In this document: in pieces, positions 14,364-18,737 of the stretch
Position numbering within the stretch: position 1 is the first letter of the stretch
Layout of the letters: every line of letters starts with the position of its first letter
The notes under the pieces: model-generated
Told to the model about the DNA's origin: nothing
What the model saw: only the letters and a program-made list of their open reading frames with translations
Databases searched by the model: none
Made by a program: the position numbers and the translations under genes
Assembly (NCBI GenBank): GCA_023460055.1
Contig: JAEWRJ010000016.1
Location: forward strand, 1-18,737
DNA: 18,737 bases
From: Bacillota bacterium
GTDB taxonomy: Bacteria > Bacillota > Clostridia > Christensenellales > Aristaeellaceae
Reading direction: 5' to 3'

Positions 14364-15332
14364 CTATTTCTTATGCTCGAATGCTTTGACGCGCTCGGAT
14401 ATCCCGATGCCTATGACATCAGGCTGATTGCGGGTGTTGGTGAACCCATTGTAGGTGGGCGCTTTCATCACCAGCTCTCCCATGAATACCATCGCGGATG
14501 TCTGGCCGCCATCCAGATCAAAGGCCTGTGTGCAGCCCCTTTCCATGAGGATATCAGCCAAAAACTTCAGATCCGTTCCCCTGCTTCGTTTGGTACGTCC
14601 CTCCACCATCACGCCAACATAGTGCCCCGGCTCGACCATGCCGATCGCGCTTCTGGGCTGGAGAGAATCAAACCCTTTCTCAAGCCGCGTATCCATCACC
14701 CCGTCTCTAATCAGAATAGGGCCGAAGGCAAACACATCCCGGACCCCGCGCTCCAAGTATTCCTCTGCGCACATCTCGCCGGGAAAGCGCACCTCAAAGC
14801 GCCCGTCCTCATAGATCGACAGCTCATCCAAGGGCGGCATGGCCTCCGACGATTTTCTATAGGTCTGGTCTTTAACAACCTCCCCATCCCGTATGATAAC
14901 GCCCGGATAGCGTTTTTCCTCTACCCGCCACACCCACAGATCGCCGTTTTGGGCATAGACCACGCGGTTTTTCTGCGCGATATATTCCGGCCGCGATTTA
15001 TCGGCCCTATTCTCCCGCGATTCGGCGAAAGAAGAGAAAACCCTTCCGTTCCTGGCTCTAATGTCCGATACAAACCAGACAGCCTTCTGATTGGATGCCT
15101 TGCCGGAAAAACGCTCGATCTCCACGCGCAGATCTTTTGATATATAGCACCATACTCCAGCCTTCCAATCGGCGTGTACAAACTCCTCGTCCCCGGTACC
15201 TTCGGGCAAAAACCCTTCTTCTGAAAGCTCCGGATAAACAATAGCGAGCTCCGCCCCCACCCCGCTAATACATGACAGGCAGAGCAGACACAGTAAAACT
15301 GACAGATATTTTTTGACCCCGGCAAGAGCCAT
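14364..15332 (-). CDS. Secreted phosphodiester glycosidase (NAGPA) domain protein
   Basis: 322 residues with an N-terminal signal peptide (MALAGVKKYLSVLLCLLCLS..., likely cleaved near GVGA). The C-terminal two thirds match the NAGPA/DUF2233 phosphodiester glycosidase fold: FAFGPILIRDG, RSAIGMVEPGHYVGVMVEGR, AFDLDGGQTSAMVFMGE (conserved LDGG) and RNQPDVIGIG at the end. In animals this fold uncovers mannose-6-phosphate; bacterial members are usually exported and thought to act on envelope or exopolysaccharide phosphodiesters, with substrate unknown here. The ATG at 15332 is chosen for AGGGAG 9 nt upstream. Two upstream in-frame ATGs (MSSMRRRETFV...) would only lengthen the signal region. Probably a single-gene unit with the promoter at 15364-15393. 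An AT-rich stem after the stop is too weak to call a terminator. Confidence 0.88.
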   Translation of the reverse strand: MALAGVKKYLSVLLCLLCLSCISGVGAELAIVYPELSEEGFLPEGTGDEEFVHADWKAGVWCYISKDLRVEIERFSGKASNQKAVWFVSDIRARNGRVFSSFAESRENRADKSRPEYIAQKNRVVYAQNGDLWVWRVEEKRYPGVIIRDGEVVKDQTYRKSSEAMPPLDELSIYEDGRFEVRFPGEMCAEEYLERGVRDVFAFGPILIRDGVMDTRLEKGFDSLQPRSAIGMVEPGHYVGVMVEGRTKRSRGTDLKFLADILMERGCTQAFDLDGGQTSAMVFMGELVMKAPTYNGFTNTRNQPDVIGIGISERVKAFEHKK

Positions 15333-15363
15333 GACAAAAGTCTCCCTTCGTCTCATTGAAGAC

Positions 15364-15393
15364 ATTATGACACAGGCCGGGCGATAGAAACAA
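15364..15393 (-). promoter_or_regulatory. Possible promoter of the NAGPA-domain gene
   Basis: Minus strand: -35 TTGTTT (15388-15393), an 18-bp spacer, -10 CATAAT (15364-15369) preceded by TGT. A moderate match, well placed for a leader of about 25 nt before the ATG at 15332. Confidence 0.45.
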
Positions 15394-15424
15394 GAGATAA
15401 TTGTAACATTTAAAACAGGCGGCA

Positions 15425-15450
15425 GATGCCCCGGCAAAGTGCCGGGCATC
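15425..15450 (-). terminator. Hairpin after the ribbon-helix-helix gene, probable terminator
   Basis: Eleven base pairs with one bulged base: GATGCC...CGGCA against TGCCG...GGCATC around an AAG loop. It lies 11 nt downstream of the RHH stop on the minus strand. The only T-run (TGTTTT) starts about 7 nt after the stem, so termination efficiency is uncertain. Confidence 0.5.
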
Positions 15451-15461
15451 AATCGGATGAC

Positions 15462-15659
15462 CTATTTATCAAGTTTTCCATCAATTTCAAAGCGTTCGGG
15501 TACGTACCGTCCATTCTTCCCGCGCTGTTTGACACACTCAGTCAAAAGATACTCTATCTGCCCATTGACGGAGCGGAAATCATCTTCCGCCCATGCCGTC
15601 AGCTCACGATAAAGCTTTTCTGACAGTCGCAGGGGAATCTGCTTTTTTCCGCCGGCCAT
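15462..15659 (-). CDS. Arc-like ribbon-helix-helix DNA-binding protein
   Basis: 65-residue protein of the Arc/MetJ/CopG type. A short beta strand (KKQIPLRL, about residues 5-12) would form the DNA-contacting ribbon in a dimer. It is followed by helix A (SEKLYRELTAWAEDD), a turn (FRSVNG) and helix B (QIEYLLTECVKQRG), with a charged tail. There is no toxin gene next to it. Instead it begins 1 nt after the stop of the SPFH gene, so it is co-transcribed and probably translated by re-initiation. The operon promoter contains two TGATATCA palindromes 11 bp apart, the kind of spacing tandem RHH dimers use, so autorepression is a reasonable inference. The RHH assignment is fairly sure; the target is inferred. 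Confidence 0.85.
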   Translation of the reverse strand: MAGGKKQIPLRLSEKLYRELTAWAEDDFRSVNGQIEYLLTECVKQRGKNGRYVPERFEIDGKLDK

Positions 15660-15660
15660 C

Positions 15661-16677
15661 TCAATAGAGGCTTCCGCTGTTCACAATGGGCTGCGCGTCC
15701 CGGTTGCCGCACAGCACCACCAGCAGGTTTGACACCATCGCGGCTTTGCGCTCTTCGTCCAGCCGGACGGAACCGCCTATTTCCAGCTTTTCAAGCGCCA
15801 TCTCCACCATGCCGACCGCCCCGTCAACAATCATCTTTCTGGCATCAATCAAGGCCGAGGCTTGCTGGCGCTGCAGCATGACTGCCGCAATTTCAGGCGC
15901 ATAGGCCAGGTAGGTGATGCGCGCCTCAAGAATTTCAAGCCCTGCCGGCTTCACCTTCTCCTGGATCTCAGCACGGATCCGCTCGGATACCACGCCGCTT
16001 GAGCCGCGCAGACTGCCTTCATCGGGTTTACCATCACCCGTTGTATCCACATCGGGGGCAACATCATAGGGGTAGATGCGCACGATATCGCGCAGCGCGC
16101 TGTCGCACTGCAGCGACAGGTATTCCTTATAGTTATCCACCGTGAAAGCCGCTTTAGCCGTATCAACCACGCGCCACATCACAGCGATGCCGATCTCGAT
16201 GGGATTACCCAGGCAATCGTTCACTTTTTGCTTGGAGTTGCTGAGCGTCATGACCTTTAGCGAAATCTTCTTGCTGGGCATTTCCGCTTGTGCAGCATTG
16301 CTGCCCGACACGATCGACAGCTTTGCGCCGCTGTCCACATCCGCGCTTTGACCCAGACGGGTTTTCGAAGCGGGGTTGACAGCCGCGGAAAAGGGATGAA
16401 CAAACCAGAAACCTTCATCCTTCAGCGTCCCGATATAGCGGCCAAATAACGTCAGCACCAAAGCCTCCCGCGGCTTGATAACCTTCAGCCCCATAAAGGG
16501 GATGAAGCCTCCGACCAGCCAAAGGATACCCAGCACCAGCGGCAGCGCGCCAATGCTTTTCCCCGCGTCCAGCAGCACACCGCCCCATACTACCAGCAAA
16601 ATCGCCGCCAGATACAGCAGGATGCCCAGGAGAAAAACGGGCATGCCAGCCCTTGCCTTCAATGTTCTTTCGTTCAT
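15661..16677 (-). CDS. SPFH/Band 7 (prohibitin-like) membrane protein
   Basis: 338 residues. Two hydrophobic helices near the N-terminus (about residues 13-35 and 44-64) anchor it. An SPFH domain follows (PREALVLTLFGRYIGTLKDEGFWFVHPF, shown here only as its PREALVL and GFWFVHP parts), then NPIEIGIAVMWRVVDTAKAAF and LAYAPEIAAVMLQRQQASALI, and the C-terminus NSGSLY. SPFH proteins oligomerise at membranes and organise microdomains or regulate proteases. An insertion at residues 209-220 reads DVDTTGDGKPDE, similar to calcium-binding DxDxDGxxDE loops. The ATG at 16677 is chosen over one at 16704 because the promoter's expected start falls between them and GAGGTGG lies 5 nt upstream. First gene of an operon with the RHH protein. 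Confidence 0.88.
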   Translation of the reverse strand: MNERTLKARAGMPVFLLGILLYLAAILLVVWGGVLLDAGKSIGALPLVLGILWLVGGFIPFMGLKVIKPREALVLTLFGRYIGTLKDEGFWFVHPFSAAVNPASKTRLGQSADVDSGAKLSIVSGSNAAQAEMPSKKISLKVMTLSNSKQKVNDCLGNPIEIGIAVMWRVVDTAKAAFTVDNYKEYLSLQCDSALRDIVRIYPYDVAPDVDTTGDGKPDEGSLRGSSGVVSERIRAEIQEKVKPAGLEILEARITYLAYAPEIAAVMLQRQQASALIDARKMIVDGAVGMVEMALEKLEIGGSVRLDEERKAAMVSNLLVVLCGNRDAQPIVNSGSLY

Positions 16678-16705
16678 ACGGTCCACCTCTCTTTCTTTTA
16701 TCATA

Positions 16706-16734
16706 ATGATATCAACTTGATATCAGTCTGTCAA
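16706..16734 (-). promoter_or_regulatory. SPFH-RHH operon promoter with tandem TGATATCA operator-like palindromes
   Basis: Minus strand: consensus -35 TTGACA (16729-16734), a 17-bp spacer, -10 TATCAT (16706-16711). Two identical self-palindromic octamers TGATATCA occupy 16707-16714 and 16718-16725, separated by 3 bp (period 11, about one helical turn). They fill the spacer and overlap the -10 box. Binding there would block RNA polymerase. The downstream RHH protein is the obvious candidate repressor, by inference. Confidence 0.7.
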
Positions 16735-16772
16735 TAAGAGAAGCAACAATATTTCTCCGGCTGCAGATACTT

Positions 16773-16811
16773 ATACTGATGTAGAACGTTAACCTCTGGA
16801 ATCAGTATTAT
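16773..16811. repeat. Palindromic intergenic element related to repeat A
   Basis: Inverted 8-bp arms, ATACTGAT (16773-16780) and ATCAGTAT (16801-16808), flank a GTTAAC-centred core. It shares a 13-bp identical string, GAATCAGTATTAT (16799-16811), with copy A at 12456-12468. Its other arm, read with the following AACGTTA, matches the opposite strand of copy A at 15 of 19 positions. The right end overlaps the stop codon of the SH3b gene. Confidence 0.5.
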
Positions 16812-17545
16812 TCTATTTGCCCCGAAAATGATGACGCAGGCATAAAGCCGCTGAAACCGTTTCGAAGCTCCACATGGCACCAATCGCCTTCTACGCCCAG
16901 CAGCCACACTTCTTCTCCGCATGGATATTTGCCAAAGTTTACGGCCCCTATCCATGGTGTTTCCTTCAGCCTGACACCTTCTCCGCCCTCAGATGCTATG
17001 GTGAGGGTGCCTGCGGGGGATACAGACGGCCTGCCATCTGATATATCCAGAAGATACTTTGTCTGCATATATCCCTTCCGCCCGCCAATACTCACCCTTG
17101 TCCACCCTTTCTTTGACGGGCCCAGCGCGACAGGGGCCGTTCCATTATAATATTTTCCAAAAGAAAGAGACCCCTTATCAGGCTTCTGCCGGAGGTTCAG
17201 ACGATCTTGCGGGTCGGGGTTGCTGACAAAAAGCGGCTTGTGCCAATCCTTGTCAGCAGCTTTACTGATATCACCCTTCCAAAACCAAGCTTTTCTTTGT
17301 TCTCCCGAGGCCATAAAGGCAATGACCTCCAGCATTTCACCCTCTTCGCCAACCACTTGTACAACGCGGTGTTCGCTCAGCCCGCCCGGAAAAATGCCTT
17401 CCGCGTGCTGCATTGCCACAGAAGCAAAGCTTTTATTGCAATACCCCCAGTAGGGCTCAGGGCTTTGCACATCCCCAGCGGCCTGCGCCATGGAACTCAG
17501 GCAAAGCATCAAACAGCTGATCCTTATAAATCCCCGCTTCATCAT
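16808..17545 (-). CDS. Secreted protein with two bacterial SH3 domains
   Basis: 245 residues with a signal peptide (MKRGFIRISCLMLCLSSMAQA, cleavage likely after AQA). The N-terminal third (about 25-100) is not recognised. Two SH3b-type domains follow: one at about 110-165 (RLNLRQKPDKGSLSFGKYYN ... KGYMQTKYL) and one at about 180-242 (GVRLKETPWIGAVNFGKYPC ... GFSGFMPASSF). Such domains usually bind cell-wall peptides or carbohydrate; no catalytic domain is attached, so it may be a wall-bound adaptor or inhibitor. ATGATG start with AGGAGG 6-9 nt upstream. It lies only about 30 nt after a terminator hairpin, and I see no separate promoter, so expression may depend on read-through from the oxidoreductase operon. 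Confidence 0.8.
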   Translation of the reverse strand: MMKRGFIRISCLMLCLSSMAQAAGDVQSPEPYWGYCNKSFASVAMQHAEGIFPGGLSEHRVVQVVGEEGEMLEVIAFMASGEQRKAWFWKGDISKAADKDWHKPLFVSNPDPQDRLNLRQKPDKGSLSFGKYYNGTAPVALGPSKKGWTRVSIGGRKGYMQTKYLLDISDGRPSVSPAGTLTIASEGGEGVRLKETPWIGAVNFGKYPCGEEVWLLGVEGDWCHVELRNGFSGFMPASSFSGQIE

Positions 17546-17572
17546 TGCGCTCTCCTCCTAATATAATCTTAC

Positions 17573-17599
17573 ATATAAAAAACGGACGCGCGCGTCCGT
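17573..17599 (-). terminator. Terminator after the 146-residue unknown gene
   Basis: Minus strand: palindrome ACGGACGCGCGCGTCCGT (17582-17599), giving a 7-bp stem with a CGCG loop. Its last T begins a run of six T and then ATAT. It lies 20 nt after the stop at 17620. Confidence 0.75.
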
Positions 17600-17619
17600 T
17601 TCTTGCATCTAATTTGAAA

Positions 17620-18060
17620 TTACTTTTTAAGCAGACCCAGAAAATCAGCCAATGCCAGCGGCTCCAGCCTGTAGTCCGACCCTTCCCCCTGGAAAAATCC
17701 GTGGCTTTCGATCAGGTGGATGCTCATATCCGTCCAAGCCATCACCCTTCCCTGCGGGTTGACCGCCGTGGTATTGCGCTTAGCCTCGCGCACAGCGTGC
17801 TTGAAGGGGCAGCCGATGCGGCCCATATACTCTTCCACCCGCACCCTGAAGCCATCTACCGGCACCTCATCCCCGAGGCTTTCCAACCCTTTTTGGGTTA
17901 GACGGCGCATCGCTTGCGCCAACTGATCCGCGCTGAGTCCCGCCGCTTGAAGCTCCGCCTCGTCGCCTTCAATAATCTGAGCGATCGGGCGCGTATCATC
18001 TCCCAGGAAACTCTCCTGCATGTCCTGGCGCACTTTGATTTCCATTGGATTTTCTTTCAT
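17620..18060 (-). CDS. Hypothetical protein coupled to an NqrF-like oxidoreductase
   Basis: 146 residues, soluble, no signal peptide or membrane helix. I do not recognise the family. An acidic N-terminal half (PIAQIIEGDEAELQAAGLSA...) is followed by a C-terminal half with a likely conserved core: GRIGCPFKHAVREAKRNTT, VNPQGRVMAWTDMSIHLIES and HGFFQGEGSDYRLEPL. It has one Cys and several His, too few to argue for an iron-sulfur cluster. The ATG has GGAGG 5 nt upstream, overlapping the TGA of the oxidoreductase gene (10-nt gap), so the two are translationally linked and likely function together. A terminator follows. Function unknown; a role as partner or regulator of the oxidoreductase is only an inference from position. 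Confidence 0.75.
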   Translation of the reverse strand: MKENPMEIKVRQDMQESFLGDDTRPIAQIIEGDEAELQAAGLSADQLAQAMRRLTQKGLESLGDEVPVDGFRVRVEEYMGRIGCPFKHAVREAKRNTTAVNPQGRVMAWTDMSIHLIESHGFFQGEGSDYRLEPLALADFLGLLKK

Positions 18061-18070
18061 GCCGCCCTCC

Positions 18071-18737
18071 TCAGAACTTGTCGTAAAAGATAGTCTGGTC
18101 GGTAAAACCCTTGGACTTCAGCACCTTGATACATGCGTCGAGCATACCGGGGCTTCCGCACAAATAGGCTTCTTTCCCTTCCCCTGTATCCACCTGATTA
18201 TCAAGCGCCACGGTCACAAAGCCCGTACCGCCCGTCCAGTTATCTTCAGGTTTGGGGAAGGCCAAACAGGGGATGAATGTAAACTGCGGGTATTCTTTCT
18301 GAATGCCCTCAAACTCTTCCATGTAGTACAGATCCTTCAGCGTGTTCGCGCCAAAGAAAAAACGCATCTTATGAGGCAGACCTTTTTCGATCACCTCATA
18401 AACAAGGCTTCGAATGGGTGCCAAGCCGGAACCGCCCGCGATCATGATCAGCTCCTCGCAGTTGCCGCGCAGGTAGAAATCGCCGTAGGGGCCGGAGAGG
18501 CGCACCTTGTCGCCTTCCTTGAGCGCCGTATGCACATAGCCCGTGACGATGCCGTTTGGCACCAGACGGATCAGCAGCTCGACATGGCCATGCTCCGACG
18601 ACTTGGAAGAGATGGAATAGGCGCGGAAGGCCTCTTCCTTGATCTTGCCATAGGGCTTTGAGTAGAATTGCATAAATTGCCCGGCTTTGAAAGAAATGGT
18701 CTGGCCCGCGGGCAGCTTCATACGCAGGCGCTTGATG
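18071..18737 (-). CDS. NqrF-like FAD/NAD(P)H oxidoreductase (partial, N-terminus off the right edge)
   Basis: The last 221 residues of a ferredoxin-NADP+ reductase-type flavoprotein. The FAD-binding motif is FRAYSISS (RxYSxxS), with SGPYGDFYLR in the barrel. The NAD(P)-binding start is LIMIAGGSGLAPIRSLVYE; the C-terminal NAD(P) motif is EAYLCGSPGMLDACIKVL; the protein ends IFYDKF, similar to the YDDF-type end of NqrF. NqrF-like proteins carry an N-terminal [2Fe-2S] ferredoxin domain and move electrons from NADH; whether that domain is present here cannot be seen. The other Nqr subunits are not in this window, and an Nqr subunit is not assumed. Stop TGA overlaps the ribosome site of the downstream unknown gene. 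Confidence 0.85.
   Translation of the reverse strand, partial: IKRLRMKLPAGQTISFKAGQFMQFYSKPYGKIKEEAFRAYSISSKSSEHGHVELLIRLVPNGIVTGYVHTALKEGDKVRLSGPYGDFYLRGNCEELIMIAGGSGLAPIRSLVYEVIEKGLPHKMRFFFGANTLKDLYYMEEFEGIQKEYPQFTFIPCLAFPKPEDNWTGGTGFVTVALDNQVDTGEGKEAYLCGSPGMLDACIKVLKSKGFTDQTIFYDKF

Noticed and set aside
14373..15140. 255-codon plus-strand frame opposite the NAGPA-domain gene
   Set aside because: Antisense to a gene with signal peptide and conserved LDGG motif.
15462..15659. RHH protein as antitoxin of a toxin-antitoxin pair
   Set aside because: No small toxin gene is adjacent on either side; its partner is a full-length SPFH membrane protein and its stop is followed by a terminator-like hairpin.
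16678..16704. Upstream ATG of the SPFH gene at 16704
   Set aside because: It lies upstream of the expected transcription start and lacks a ribosome site; the ATG at 16677 has both.
18020..18661. 213-codon plus-strand frame opposite the NqrF-like gene
   Set aside because: Antisense shadow; the minus-strand frame has clear FAD and NAD(P) motifs.

Overview
The window looks like chromosome from a Clostridia-type Bacillota organism. The evidence is strong GGAGG-type ribosome sites, short polycistronic operons, a short clostridial-type flavodoxin, a glgC/glgD paralogue pair inside a glycogen operon, and a ribbon-helix-helix protein paired with an SPFH membrane protein. Coding sequence is moderately GC-rich by eye. 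No phage, transposase, CRISPR or plasmid gene is visible, so this is core-like sequence with some unusual small features. Species-level assignment is not possible from the sequence alone.

Layout. Positions 1-3038 (minus strand) hold a membrane-anchored calcineurin-like phosphoesterase followed by polyphosphate kinase ppk, which runs off the left edge; a strong promoter lies at 3067-3095. Between this operon and the next gene sits a coding-like remnant of about 43 codons. Positions 3253-3862 (plus) are a complete flavodoxin transcription unit: promoter, palindrome at the expected start site, gene and terminator. Positions 3912-10012 (plus) are the glycogen operon glgB-glgC-glgD-glgA with promoter, near-zero spacing and a 16-bp terminator hairpin shared with the convergent operon. 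Positions 10010-12329 (minus) hold a YdcF/ElyC-type membrane protein, a secreted ComEC-type metallo-beta-lactamase-fold protein and RidA. Positions 12330-12798 contain a degenerate 44-bp direct repeat and a tRNA-Leu(UAA) with its own promoter and terminator. Positions 12815-16734 (minus) hold a MATE transporter, a secreted phosphodiester glycosidase (NAGPA) domain protein, and a two-gene SPFH + ribbon-helix-helix operon with tandem operator-like palindromes in its promoter. Positions 16808-18737 (minus) hold a secreted SH3b protein, an unrecognised 146-residue protein and the C-terminal part of an NqrF-like FAD/NAD(P) oxidoreductase that runs off the right edge.

How it fits together. Two storage-polymer systems lie next to each other: polyphosphate synthesis on one side, and ADP-glucose plus glycogen synthesis on the other, with a flavodoxin between them. 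The rest is envelope and housekeeping function (YdcF, NAGPA, SH3b, SPFH, MATE, RidA). I see no clearly new multi-gene system. The best leads are the SPFH/RHH operon with two TGATATCA palindromes 11 bp apart inside its promoter, the phosphoesterase that has lost standard metal-site residues, the charged tail on GlgA, the intergenic repeat family, and the unknown gene coupled to the NqrF-like oxidoreductase.
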